Source: Ecdyonurus torrentis
Taxonomy: Eukaryota > Arthropoda > Insecta > Ephemeroptera > Heptageniidae
Assembly (NCBI GenBank): GCA_949318235.1
Contig: OX439132.1
Location: 16,564,943-16,628,942 of the forward strand
Length of the DNA: 64,000 nucleotides
Reading direction: 5' to 3'
Shown: positions 42,273-52,046 of the stretch, in pieces
Layout of the letters: the number at the start of each line of letters is the position of its first letter
Numbering within the stretch: position 1 is the stretch's first letter
Notes under the pieces: generated by a model
The model's input: the letters and a program-made list of their open reading frames with translations, nothing else
What the model was told of the DNA's origin: nothing
Database searches by the model: none
Translations under genes and position numbers: made by a program

Positions 42273-44587
42273 CATACAATGAGGGACGCTGTTATCAGAT
42301 ATAATACCCGTGTTAATGTCCACGTGTACTATATACGTTGTGTATCAATTATGTGATATACGCGTTATCATTATGCGTGGCATTTTTTTTTTTTTTTACA
42401 GTATGTTAGTCGTGATGACGTTTTTTTTTAAATCCACAGGCTATACTTCTCATTGCTATACACTCTCACACACAATTTATATTTACAGTTTATGTTAATT
42501 TATTATACTTTCTTAAAATAGTACAGCACGAACTGTATAATCCATATTCCCCTAGCGCTCTATTTCGTCGCCGCAATAATATCCAGTTAAGTTATTTTAG
42601 GAATTAACTTTCCAGGCCTTAAGCAAGATTATATTAAGTTTAAACCATATATTTTTACTTATTCATCAATAAAATTACTAATTACTTTATATATTGACCT
42701 ATTATTAATAAAATTCAGGTATCATTCATATAATTATAGCCTCACTTTTAAGAGATTTCGTATGTGAATGTTGTATCGATTTAATGATTTTGCAAATGAT
42801 TTTTATTTTTGTTGGTGTAACTATGTTTTTTTGATAGTCCGCCAAAAAAATAGATAGATCTAGGACAACGTGGTCGGAAGTTACATCACAAGATGTGTTG
42901 TAGCTCTCTAGGCCAGGTCAAAATCTAACATTAGGCAGTACCCGTGAATCTCTCACAAGCTCAACTCCTCTCTCTCTCTCTATAAACAATGTAAGTATGG
43001 TTTGCATCAAACACCGTAAAATTGTCACGTTTATTATTAATATTTAAAAAAAACGTGGCATGTGTCCTTCAATTTGTTAATGTATAAATTATCAATATCT
43101 TTAAAGCGGAACGAAAAAAATTATATATCGTGTTTGAAAATTTTAATTTGTCGATAATGTTGAAATTTTTATATTGGCGGCATAAAGATAAAAATTGCCC
43201 TTTTTTTTTACTGATTATAAATTACTGACGTGGAAGTTTAAAATGTGGAAATGCAAAAAAAAAGTGTACTTAAAGTTATAAAGGTAAAAGAATTTTGCTT
43301 ACTGAATAAAATACATAATTGCAGACTCTTGGCGACAAATTACGCTTGATATTGAATTACTGTTCGGTGTAACCAAGGTGTAACGACCTTTACCGAGAGT
43401 AATATTGCAGAAATATCCCAGCAATGCAACATTTGAAAAGTAAGCAAGGATGACGAACACGTGCCATGCAATAAAATTTTTAATTTTAACATTTAATAAC
43501 CGTACGGAAAAAGTTTTTTTTATTTATTTTTTTATTGTTATTATTTATTATACGAACACTGAAACATAGTTTAAAGGACTTTTCATTCATAAATTTTAGA
43601 CATCTTCCACACATTAAAAAAAAAAAAAAAAAAAAAAAAAAGCTGAATTTGGGAGTTGCCGCATCGCATATTACAAATCTTCATCGTTTCCTTTTTTCTA
43701 ACATATATGACGTCATTGGTCCCAGGAGGATCCTCTCCAGGACTCGGCATTGCCCTTATAAAGCAAGCAGGTATAACGGTATATTATAAGGTTTTATCAC
43801 TTAAAATGCGAAAACTTGAACCATAGCACATTAACTTTCAAATAATAAAAAAAAAATATCTAGAATGTAATTAAAATTACACGAAGTGCTTGAATAAAAA
43901 TTGGTACATATTTATTGGAGAGTAATAAGATTACACCTGCAAGGTTAGCGGTTACGTAGGCGTGCACAAAAACAAAAAGATTTCTTATGATTTGCCGCAG
44001 AGACGTGTGTAAAATACGTGGCAACGTTGGATTTGCCACGTCACTAAGTATTTTACTACACGGAAAAGAATATTTTATATTTTTTTTCTACTCCTGCTGG
44101 TCTCTCAGAGTAGAGTATGTATTCCACCCACCCGCCCACCACTTGACTCTTCTGTAGCACATCATCAAGTCGCCACCAAATTAGTGCTCTTGTTCATTTC
44201 AAATTAAACTGGCAATAAAGATAATTCGTCAACCGCAACCCTAAAGGAGGAAAATTAAAATCAACCCTTAACAAGTTTTTTTTTTTGAATTACGTAAGAT
44301 CCATACTATATACCAGTTACTGTATTAGCAAATTTAATGACAAATTTACACTTTTTTTTTAACTGGAAGAGTAATTATTGTGATCAATGATAATAATAAG
44401 GGCAAATGACTGACAATATATAATTACATCTCTCTCTCTATAATAATATATAGAAAATGTAAAATTTTTATGTATGTATGATTGACAAATGATATCATAT
44501 CAATGTTGCAATGTCAAGTACATACTTACGCTATTATCAAAGAACTGATAACCTGAGCATTGAAAAAAATAACAGCAAAAGTTGCGT

Positions 44588-44621
<34 letters not shown>

Positions 44622-47142
44622 ACAAACTACACAATTTAACAGATTTGTCATCCCCCCAATGCAATATACGCTAATGAAAATTACAATACAGTAATTTTGA
44701 AATTGTATAAAGCTACTTCTATAATGAGTCATCAAAACTATGAAATGCGCTTTTCTGCTACTGGTTCTTATATAAACTGCATTTTTCTTATAGTATAAAA
44801 TATGTATTTCAGTTTTTCAAGGTGACATTCAAATTAAGTTCAAGAAAACATTATACTGAACTTTTAATTTTTTATTATTAAATTTTGTAAATTATGAAAT
44901 TAGTGCTGATGCAAGAAATTGATATAGTTGTTCAAGATGATTCAAGGGAAATTTTTCCTCAAGGTAAAACGCCACGATCGCAGTCACATTTTCCTGATTG
45001 CGTGTTTCCGCCAGCAGATGAACAGTAAATAATGAATGACTTGATTTTATTATTCGCGACTTAAAACGAATTTTCCCACAATTTCTCTTACAACTTGCAC
45101 CTATACTTTACTTTCACAATATTCTTAATTATCCGACCTACCATACAAATTGCAGTTTATTATTTACAATTTGCTATACTGCATGTTTATGCTTTTTAAG
45201 AAAATGTATTGTATTGTACGTTATATTGTATACTAGTTTAAGTTTTTATTATTATTATTTGTTTAGTTACAATTACAGACACAGTAAAGTTGTCTAATTA
45301 CTTAAAAATAGCAATTTCATTTAAATATTTTAGTTAAGGTGAATTTATTTTAATTTAAATGCATAGTACTACCATATAATATACAACTTATACATGTTTC
45401 AAGACTTTATACACTTAGAATAGACATTTTCGAGACATTTTTCAAGGCAATTTTTATTTAATATGATCATGCCAAACGTGCATCTAAAAAAAAAAAAATA
45501 ATAATAATAAAATAAAAAAAATCAATTTTATACTGAATTAATACTTTTCCTATTACTCAAATATATTACAGTACCGTAGGTAATATGATAAGTACCTATG
45601 CACTGAACATACTTCAATTTCATAGTAAATTTGAAGTCTTCTATTAAACATGGATAGTGGTATGGTTGCTGGTTAAGTCTCAACTGTTTGAAGTTGTCAA
45701 CTTTTTATAAAAATTGCAAGCACATTTTGTTTTTAACACCTAATAAAAAAATATTGTACATAATATATCAATGCGTTCAGTATTCTGTACCCTCAGAGTA
45801 CGACAACAATCACCACTATAAGCAAAATCAAGATTGAGCGCTACGTATATACATACTATGCATACTAAATACATTTAAATGTAATTTGCTAGTTAAAAAT
45901 ATTTTAGAAATCTTGCTACTATACGGTATCTTACGGTACAGTGTATGTAAATACTTACACCAGCAAAAAAGTAAACATCAAGATCTCTGTGTATTTGTTG
46001 ATAATAATATGAAATATTAGGAAACGTTGAACATACAAAAACCTGCAATGTGATGGTCTATATGAAGACATTAAATTCATCTTGATATTATGAAATATAA
46101 GATTTTAGGTTCAGTTTGTACTTATTGTGTTTATAATGCAAATTTGCACATACATTAGACAATTATATGTACATATTATGACACATCACAATGTGATATG
46201 TACTGTACAGTTTTATATGCATACTGCGAAGAGTACAAATGAAAAAGCTGCTTTACTTTAGGTTTATGAGAATATTTTATGTACTGTATATGTATACGGC
46301 AGCTTTTTCATTTGGATTTAGTATGTACATCATACATCCATATGCATATAGGGAACAAACAATTTGCTCCTGAACCTCAAAAGGTATACACACATATTAC
46401 ATTATGGATGTATGTGTATGTACGTAAATATATAATTCACTCATTTACACATGTGTGTATGTATATGTGTATATTATGGTACATATGTATGTACCGCAAG
46501 GAAATGAAAAACCTGCACAACTAGACTGAAAAGCATCACTAAAACTGCAGGTTATTCATTTCATTTCGGCACATAGTACATACATACATACATACTGCGC
46601 AATGTAATGTTGCTGTCTAGCATTTTATTTATGTATGTATAATGGATTCGTTTTTTTTTTATGCATACATACATAAATGAATATGTACAAGCACGATTTT
46701 ATTTTCACTCTAATATAATTACTTTTATATACATATGTACTATGTATGCGTCCTAACTTTTGATGCACGAATAACTTCAAAAGGGCAATACACTAGCTCA
46801 AAGTTCTTACCAAGGTCAAGGTTATAAAGGATACATTTAAGATGAATGTTTATATACCGGTAAAATAATAATTTTTAATGAAATGGAATATCAGATTGTA
46901 TTGGAAACAACATATAATTTATAAAAGTTTGAAAAATGTAAAAATGATATTTATATTAAAATATACAAACATTTAATTTTATACTTACAAAATTCGACGA
47001 GAACAAACTCATTATCTGCAATGGCACTCTTGAAGTTGCCTTTATTGAGGACTAAAACTCCGTCTTCTTTCTTGACATCGTCGTCCGCCCTGGCGAGGGC
47101 TATTAACAGGAGAACAAGGGCGGCACGAACCATGATGGTCAT
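33249..47142 (-). CDS. P4HB: Protein disulfide isomerase (PDIA1/P4HB type), complete
   Basis: Coding exons in transcript order: 47142-46989, 40988-40657, 40076-39939, 39569-39339, 39029-38829, 38760-38590, 38510-38382, then 35879-35790 and/or 35596-35492, and 33299-33249. All borders are AG/GT and the phases join. The product is 498 aa with the first alternative exon or 503 aa with the second, matching the family's usual ~500. It is an ER-lumen thiol oxidoreductase and chaperone that forms and reshuffles disulfides. The order is a signal peptide ([11 protein letters not shown]), an a domain with WCTHC at residues 55-59, b and b' domains, an a' domain with WCGHC at 396-400, an acidic tail and C-terminal KDEL. 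P4HB is also the beta subunit of prolyl 4-hydroxylase; whether that role applies here is not visible. The start at 47142 is used; Met 47133 would also leave a good signal peptide. Confidence 0.96.
33419..33569. mobile_element. Palindromic MITE in a PDI intron
   Basis: The ends GTATCATTCACATGACACG and GTATTATTCACATGATGCG (opposite strand) are inverted repeats around a 110-bp core with no coding potential. Confidence 0.55.
33857..33985. mobile_element. Palindromic MITE in a PDI intron
   Basis: Inverted ends share AGTAAGATGAGCATTT and, further in, TTTAACCCA over about 45 bp with small gaps. It is a short non-coding hairpin element. Confidence 0.6.
34385..34668. mobile_element. Probable inverted-repeat element in a PDI intron
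   Basis: TCAGCATGTCA near the left end is inverted as TGACATGCTGA near the right. Inside, GGTGAGAAAGTTACTCTG (34453-34470) is inverted at about 34556-34575. The GC content is above that of its surroundings. The class is unknown. Confidence 0.5.
35492..35596 (-). CDS. P4HB: PDI alternative exon B (Lys-rich version of the a' end)
   Basis: 105 bp, phase 0 to phase 0, with acceptor aactag and donor AAG|gtataa. It encodes 35 residues starting [19 protein letters not shown] and continuing with Lys-rich [12 protein letters not shown]. The first half aligns with exon A at 35790-35879 ([17 protein letters not shown]): V, G-E-R, L, L and F are shared. The second half replaces exon A's near-neutral [13 protein letters not shown] by a strongly basic stretch ahead of the acidic tail. 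The homology and equal phase suggest a duplicated, mutually exclusive exon. Inclusion of both would also stay in frame but would duplicate the last strand and helix of the fold. Confidence 0.85.
35790..35879 (-). CDS. P4HB: PDI alternative exon A (canonical a' end)
   Basis: 90 bp, phase 0 to phase 0, with acceptor taccag and donor GAG|gtacct. It encodes residues 453-482, [19 protein letters not shown] and [11 protein letters not shown]. This matches the family's usual V-x-Y-x-GERTL segment that closes the second thioredoxin domain, so it is probably the standard form. Only 193 bp of intron separates it from exon B. Confidence 0.93.
36021..38004. mobile_element. 2-kb near-perfect inverted repeat element in the PDI intron
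   Basis: The arms 36021-36895 and 37129-38004 (about 875 bp each) are inverted copies, apparently identical except for small indels near the centre, around a 230-bp A/T-rich spacer. The outer ends read AAAGCGTTCCCTTAATGATG. No convincing target duplication was found. Neither arm encodes a transposase. Each arm contains splice-like signals: a donor near 36360, an acceptor at 36430-36431, a short frame beginning [10 protein letters not shown] with a stop, and a donor AAAG|gtaagt at 36591. It is either a foldback-type transposon with captured sequence or a recent local inverted duplication. The PDI pre-mRNA would carry it as a long hairpin. Confidence 0.85.
38590..38760 (-). CDS. P4HB: PDI exon with the second active site (a' domain)
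   Basis: 171 bp, 57 codons, phase 0 at both ends. It encodes [19 protein letters not shown] followed by WCGHC, the standard PDI redox motif at residues 396-400, then KQLVPIYDQ. The conserved Lys after the second Cys is present. Confidence 0.97.
39683..39742. repeat. (CT)n microsatellite in a PDI intron
   Basis: About 60 bp of pure CT dinucleotides between coding exons 3 and 4. It reads as GA in the PDI transcript. Confidence 0.97.
40657..40988 (-). CDS. P4HB: PDI exon with the first active site, variant WCTHC
   Basis: 332 bp. It completes the split codon of FY and continues [18 protein letters not shown]. The residue after the first Cys is Thr (codon ACT) where PDIA1 normally has Gly. The rest of the a domain is intact, with KVDAT, the cis-Pro loop GYPTLKFF and YSGGR. 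It then enters the b domain ([14 protein letters not shown]). Confidence 0.96.
42199..42271. repeat. (TA)n microsatellite
   Basis: About 73 bp of TA dinucleotides. Confidence 0.97.
46220..46327. repeat. Small hairpin element, related end type
   Basis: CATACTGCGAAGAGTACAAA followed by TGAAAAAGCTGC pairs with GCAGCTTTTTCATTTGGATT and AGTATG. The stem is about 30 bp and the loop about 50 nt. The ATGAAA-CTGC stem resembles the neighbouring copy at 46483. Confidence 0.55.
46483..46585. repeat. Small hairpin element with conserved loop, copy 2
   Basis: GTATGTACCGCAAGGAAATG and AAAAACCTGCA pair with TGCAGGTTATTCATTTCATT and TCGGCACATAGTACATAC. The loop ACTAGACTGAAAAGCATCAC plus TAAAA is the reverse complement of the loop at 29140-29233. 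Confidence 0.65.
46989..47142 (-). CDS. P4HB: PDI first coding exon: signal peptide and start of a domain
   Basis: ATG at 47142 or 47133, then a hydrophobic run [10 protein letters not shown] with likely cleavage before DDDVKKEDG. Next come the first strand and helix of the a domain ([13 protein letters not shown]) and VLVEF. The exon ends one base into the Tyr codon before a consensus gtaagt donor. Confidence 0.94.
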
Positions 47143-47248
47143 CCTTTCAAATTGAAGTAAAATACTTTCCAGCCACGTCTTTTCGTCGCCGCAAAAAAGC
47201 CAAGCCGCCGATCACAAAACGTGGCAGAAGCCAAAGAACACGAATGAG

Positions 47249-47267
47249 CGTGTTGAGCTCTGATTGG
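47249..47267 (-). promoter_or_regulatory. ERSE-like element in the PDI promoter
   Basis: Read on the minus strand, CCAAT is followed by exactly nine bases and then ACACG. The ER stress response element is CCAAT-N9-CCACG, so there is one mismatch. It lies about 107 bp upstream of the PDI start codon in the correct orientation. ATF6/NF-Y binding and induction by unfolded protein are the expected consequences for a PDI gene, but this is inference. Confidence 0.6.
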
Positions 47268-47278
47268 TTGTTTTGAGT

Positions 47279-47308
47279 CACGTGATTAAAGAGACACGTA
47301 TGACGTCA
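47279..47308. promoter_or_regulatory. CACGTG and TGACGTCA boxes in the shared PDI/METTL22 upstream region
   Basis: A palindromic E-box CACGTG at 47279-47284 and a perfect CRE-type palindrome TGACGTCA at 47301-47308 lie 140-165 bp upstream of the PDI ATG, next to the ERSE-like box. bZIP factors of the ATF6/CREB class recognise TGACGTCA. Both sites are symmetric and could serve either gene. Confidence 0.5.
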
Positions 47309-47639
47309 GCAACTTTTGCAACGTTGCGTCAAAATAAGTTACTAAATTTAGTAATTTTTTCTAAAAATATCACTAAAATCATATGGCTGTCAAAAAACCG
47401 GTTCAAAACAAAGCGACGGCTTATTCGTTTATCTGTTTATTCAGTTTATGTTTATTATTCAGAGATTAGCAGATTGGCTGGAAGCAAAGAACACTGACTT
47501 TACACATCAGCCACACTACACATAATAATGAATGAAATCAACATTAAATTTTATAGTTTATAATGAAGAATGTGATTTCCTATGTTTGTGGTTATGGTAT
47601 AACGGATAACTCAATCCATCCAATCCATCGTCACATTCA

Positions 47640-47989
47640 TTAAGGGAGTAGGGTACGACCTTATATCTAAAAAACTAGAAAAGTTTTGGGTCTAAATTTG
47701 GTGTCATTGTGTAGCTAAGGGTCACACCTAGCCGTGATAAAAATTTCAAGATGTTTGACCGTCGCGAAAAAAAGAAAAAAATTATTGAAATTAACATTGG
47801 GTCTTATATGGGCTTAAAAGTTCAAAAAATCATATAAAATTAATTTGCACGGCGACCCCCAACATTTCTATATATTTGAAATTGTCTCAAACTGAAGTAT
47901 CACTGTGCAATATTTCAGATTTTTTTGACGAACAAGTTTGAGTCTAATGGCCGATGTCGGTACCCTACGGGCACGGCCTACTCCTTTAA
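47640..47989. mobile_element. Candidate piggyBac-like MITE with TTAA borders
   Basis: Left end TTAAGGGAGTAGGGTACGAC; right end, opposite strand, TTAAAGGAGTAGGCCGTGCC. The inner match GGAGTAGG is short, but both sides sit exactly on TTAA, the target site of piggyBac elements. The body is non-coding, about 350 bp. Canonical piggyBac ends start CCC, so the assignment is tentative. Confidence 0.4.
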
Positions 47990-48100
47990 TCCAGATCTCA
48001 ACTCATATTCAGATGAAACTGAAACTGAACCATTCTTGACTAGTAGATCAATGTCAGGATCAAGATGTCATCTAGCGGATGTGGATATAGTGATATTACC

Positions 48101-48503
48101 GAGCTGGTATGACCGAGTGGTGAAGGCAGCTGACTCGCAACTCTGTACTCCTCACTGAGTATAGGTTCGAGCCACTGCTGGGTGCGTACGTGAAGTGTGA
48201 GAGCACTACACATTGCACGATGCATGTTTACATGCATTCCATGATGATGCACAGTATTCGGGAGGTGCATGAATGATATGATGGCACCGACCACTCCGAC
48301 CAGCCTGCCTAGATGTTTTCACGGTTTCTGTAGGCTGTCATGGCGAATGCCGGGCTGTGTACTTAGGCCGTGGCCGGTCCGTGTGTGCTTTTTCATTAAT
48401 TGGAAAGTCCTTACCTGTCGATAAGACAATGTCTTGACTGGGACTGGGATTGGTGTATGGCACGATAACACAATATGGCAAGCAAAAAAAAAAAAAAAAA
48501 AAA
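48101..48503 (+). mobile_element. SINE with tRNA-Ser/Leu-like head and poly-A tail
   Basis: The head reads GACCGAGTGG (box A region), TGAAGGCAGC, an anticodon-arm-like ACTCGCAACT, and GGTTCGAGCC (perfect box B) at about 48163-48172, in class II tRNA (Ser-like) order. A 300-bp tRNA-unrelated body follows, then about 20 A at 48484-48503. The open frames inside have no support. Confidence 0.75.
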
Positions 48504-48554
48504 TGAATATTCCGATAATTAACATGATAAGGCAGGTTACAAAAATAAAATTTT

Positions 48555-48684
48555 GCATACCGTATAATATACCAAAATGAAATGAATAACTTGCACACCT
48601 TGGTGTACAAATAGCAATTATTCAGTCTATATTTTGCAAGTTTTTTTTTTTATTTCTGTGTGGTACATATTATATGTGCATACC
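48555..48684. repeat. Small hairpin element, copy 3
   Basis: ATACCAAAATGAAATGAATA and ACTTGCA pair imperfectly with TGCAAGTTTTTT, TATTTCTGTGTGGTAC. The outer ends GCATACCGTATAATAT and ATATTATATGTGCATAC also pair. The loop shares TTCAGTCTA with copies 1 and 2. Confidence 0.5.
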
Positions 48685-49016
48685 AATCTGTATGTATCAT
48701 ATGCTACGTTACGTAATTATGTAATACATACATCGGAACGGATGCATATGTATACATCACATCACACAAAAGAAGACAAAAGAGTCTTTTTAGTACTGTA
48801 TCTGATGTGCTATATCAAGAATAAAATTCCATTTATTTTGTAGCTTTCCATTTTAATGTTGTGTAAAAAGACTATATAAAAAATGCTAGCTTCACTCATT
48901 CAGAAGGAAAATAAAAATAACAAAAAGCATACGCATCATATTATATTGTAAAAATGTTACTATGTATGTATTGTTGTTCCATGTATATTTATGTATGGTA
49001 TTTTATTACTTTTCAG

Positions 49017-49130
49017 ATGGCACGACAGGCCTGTGTGGTATCATCAGAGCTGACAAGTTTTTTAGAAAGTGCTGACACTAATGATGCTGCTCAACCACTG
49101 GTGGATCCCAGTAGTAAGTTTTATTGCATG

Positions 49131-49205
<75 letters not shown>

Positions 49206-49507
49206 TACATTGCAACATATCGATGATGTTGAGAGCAATATGTGTAACTCATATTTTGTCAAGCAAAGCAAAATGTGTAAGTTGTTACAAAAAACGAGAT
49301 ACACATATTGCTATATTTTGCTTCGCCTGACAAAATACAAGTTACACATATTGCTTGCAACAGCATCGATATGTAACTTTGTGGAGCGCATTTGCATAAC
49401 AGAATTTATGTGTAAATTTTTTGCATACCAACAAGAGCTAATTTAATTTTCTGCAGAAAGTTTTACCTGTTAGCTAGACTGGAATAACACGCAAAATATC
49501 TGCATGG

Positions 49508-49573
<66 letters not shown>

Positions 49574-52024
49574 GTGTATGCGTATATTATGCACTTTAAA
49601 ATTATAGAGCCATATGGGCTTCCTGTGATAATAATCCTTATATTTTGTGATTTGATTACAAAACTTATAATCACAAAACACCTAAAATTTTGTTTGAACT
49701 GTAAAAAGTCTTAATATTCCAAAGAAAGTTTGCACCAATTACTTTGAACTGTAATAATAAAAGTAACTATATTTTAATTTTTTTTTTTTTTTTCAGATTC
49801 TGTATCAAAGTTTCCATGCAGGCTCCACAAACAGAGTGAGATTATTTATGATAAAGACGGAGACTTGATTCTTTGCAGGGAAGAAGACCGACCTGACACT
49901 ATCTATATAGGTGCTTAAATTTTTTTTTCATTTAAATTATAATGCTGTTCATAAACCCTGTTCTCTGCTCCTAAAATGACGATCACTTTTGGTTATTCAA
50001 ATGAAATGTGCATTTTTTGGTGCAAGAGAACAAGGTTTACAAACAGCATTTATGGTAAAAGAAATGTAGATATTTTGGAAATCCAATTTCTCTGGTAATT
50101 AAGGTTTGTATCTAATTAATTTTTTTCAATTTAAGTAGAAGATACATGGAGAGGTTGAGGTCTCACATGGGGCACAGAGTATTAGTTATAAAAATATTCA
50201 AAACTGATAGCTTCCGTCATATATTAATGACATTATTAATCTGTCATTATATGAACATTTTTGTAACTAAAACTCTGTGCCATGGGAGACCTCGAACTAT
50301 CCTTCCTTAGAACTTCTACTGTGGTAAGGCCCGTACTATAGTAATTCTATCTTTTTTTTTAGTATTAATAAAAAATTTTGACACAATTTGAATAGAGTAT
50401 GAATTATAAATACACAAAAAATGGTATGCATTGATAAATAAATGTAATTTGTATATAAATGGATATATATTATTTTCTTTGAAGGAATAGAACACATTGA
50501 ACAAAAAAACATGTATAGTATCCTAACATACCTAAATATCAATGTTAATTTGACCAGAGTCATTGATTTCTAATTTATTTTCCATTTGCATAGGTTCTAG
50601 AGGGCTGTCAAAATAAATCTGAATAATTTGTTATCCAAATTTGTATTTGGATCAAAATCTTGATTATTTGATTCAGAGCTATTTTATATCAAAGAAAGAT
50701 CAAAGAAATCTGGATAAAATATGACAATAAGTTTGAAAATACAGAAATAATTTGACCTTATTTTTATTGACTTTTTCCCCCTTTTTTAATTTTTGTATTG
50801 ATCTGGATAAAATTTTGTCCATGAAATTCAGATTCTTTGATGCACAAAAAAGTAAAGATAGGCTCACAAAGTGGAAGTGATGCCAGGTTAATATTTTACT
50901 TATGGAAATTAACGTTTTGGACAACTATTCAAGGAACATCACAACCTTTGGGTTGGCTTGATCTAGAGAAGCTATCTGTATATTGATAGCACTAATAGGT
51001 TCATCTTGTAACTTATGACCTCTATTTTTCAGAACATAGTACATCCTCCTCACTTGATCTTGTTGGACACCAAGTTTGGCGAGGAGCACTTCTGCTGGCA
51101 GATTGGGTTCTACATCATGAAAAAATTTTGCAAGATGCTACTTTGCTAGAACTAGGGTCAGGAACTGGGTTGACGTCAATAGCAGCTGCAGCTGTAGCTA
51201 AAGAAGTAATTGCCACAGGTATATTATTTGGACATTTATAATTTTAATATGCAGTTTGAGTGCGACATGTCAAATGCAATAATTTTGTAGAAGCTCAAAT
51301 TCCAAATCAGTACATTTTCTTATACATAACTGCAATTGATTATTATTATTATTACATTTCAGATGCCAATATTGGTAATATTCTTCCTCTTATTGAAGGG
51401 AATGTAAAACGCAATGCTTCTATCATAAAGAATAATGTCAAAGTATTGGAGCTAGATTTTTTAGCTGAAAAATGGTCACCTGAACTAACTGATGCTTTAT
51501 CCAGAACAACAGTTGTGATTGCTGCAGATGGTAAGGATGGTAATTAATAGCTCATACTGCTCACTATTATCATACGTTCTAAATTTTTCAGTTATTTATG
51601 ATGATGATTTGACAGAAGCGTTTGTTAGTACATTAAAACGACTTTTGAATACTCCTCCAGCAAAAACAGTATACATGGCATTAGAAAAAAGGTAAAACAA
51701 TTTATTTAAAACTGAAGTATATTTAAGCTTTCTTAATCTAAGCACAATTTATGTTTATTACAGATATGTATTTACGATAGCTGATCTCGACTGTGTAGCT
51801 CCATGCTTTGAGCATTTCTGTCGTTGCATTTCCAAGCCTGATTTTCCATGGAAGGTATAATCTTTTATTTACTTATTTTTTAACATAAATGGAATTTTAT
51901 TAAATATTTTGTTCTTTGGTATGTTTTGTTTTAGTTGGAGCCCATTAGCTGTGATATTCCTAAAGCATTCAATTATGAAAAAACAAAAGAATTGGCAATG
52001 TGGAAAATTGTATCTCATTTATAA
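49017..52024 (+). CDS. METTL22: METTL22-like protein methyltransferase
   Basis: Seven coding exons join in phase: 49017-49113, 49797-49910, 51033-51218, 51363-51530, 51592-51691, 51764-51854, 51935-52024, giving 281 aa. It is a seven-beta-strand SAM-dependent methyltransferase of the MTF16 group; human METTL22 methylates lysine of Kin17. Visible motifs are VGHQVWRGALLLADW, SAM motif I LLELGSGTGLTS (about residues 107-118), acidic post-I ATDAN, IAADVIYDDDLTEAF (motif II/post-II region) and ALEKRYVFT near the C-terminus, ending ELAMWKIVSHL. Human METTL22 is about 404 aa, so the N-terminus is shorter. The ATG at 49017 abuts an acceptor, so an upstream coding exon may be missing from this model. 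Confidence 0.92.
49134..49202. repeat. (TA)n microsatellite in METTL22 intron 1
   Basis: About 69 bp of TA dinucleotides starting 20 bp after the exon donor. Confidence 0.97.
49212..49375. mobile_element. MITE of an ACATATCGATG family, copy 1
   Basis: Left end ACATATCGATGATGTTGAGA; right end (opposite strand) ACATATCGATGCTGTTGCAA. The match continues through AGCAATATGTGTAACT and TATTTTGTCA, about 50 bp in all. It lies directly beside the (TA)n tract in intron 1. A related copy is at 55594-55804. Confidence 0.72.
49514..49571. repeat. Poly-A tract
   Basis: 58 consecutive A in METTL22 intron 1. Confidence 0.98.
49944..50047. mobile_element. ~104-bp hairpin MITE in METTL22 intron 2
   Basis: GCTGTTCATAAACCCTGTTC and TCTGC pair with the right end, RC of GCAAGAGAACAAGGTTTACA and AACAGC. 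The same end sequence bounds the element at 63270-63600, so this is probably an internally deleted relative. Confidence 0.65.
50483..50598. mobile_element. Half copy of the MITE at 57861-58162
   Basis: It matches in order GGAATAGAACACATTGAA, AAACATGTATAGTATCCTAA, AAATATCAATGTTAATTTGA, CCAGAGTCATTGATTTCTAA and TTTATTTTCCATT, i.e. one arm of the larger palindromic copy. The second arm is absent. Confidence 0.75.
51033..51218 (+). CDS. METTL22: METTL22 exon with SAM-binding motif I
   Basis: 186 bp, phase 1 at both ends. It encodes GHQVWRGALLLADWVLHH followed by LLELGSGTGLTSIAAAA, the glycine-rich loop that contacts the SAM methionine/ribose region. The Trp-Arg-Gly-Ala before it is typical of this methyltransferase group. 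Confidence 0.94.
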
Positions 52025-52040
52025 TATGGACCATTTTTAT

Positions 52041-52046
52041 AATAAA
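52041..52046 (+). terminator. Candidate METTL22 polyadenylation signal
   Basis: AATAAA 17 bp after the stop codon. It is very close, so a downstream signal may be used instead; the region is A/T-rich. Confidence 0.4.

Larger units (their letters stand above)
40989..46988. other. P4HB: First PDI intron, ~6 kb
   Basis: No further gene is supportable. It contains a (TA)n tract at 42199-42271, poly-A runs near 43614 and 44589, a short CT run near 42968, and two hairpin elements near 46220 and 46483. Confidence 0.7.
47143..49016. other. Divergent intergenic region between PDI and METTL22
   Basis: The PDI-proximal 200 bp are promoter-like and relatively GC-rich. The rest holds a TTAA-flanked MITE candidate, a tRNA-derived SINE and a hairpin element. 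METTL22 very probably has a non-coding or short coding 5' exon here, because its first recognised ATG sits directly at a splice acceptor. Confidence 0.6.

Noticed and set aside
47925..48158. 77-aa frame with an acidic DETETEPFL segment, considered as a METTL22 5' exon
   Set aside because: It begins inside a MITE candidate and ends inside the SINE head, has no donor in phase with 49017, and does not match the METTL22 N-terminus.
48120..48175. Functional tRNA-Ser gene
   Set aside because: Box A and box B are present, but the acceptor stem cannot close and the sequence continues into a SINE body with poly-A.
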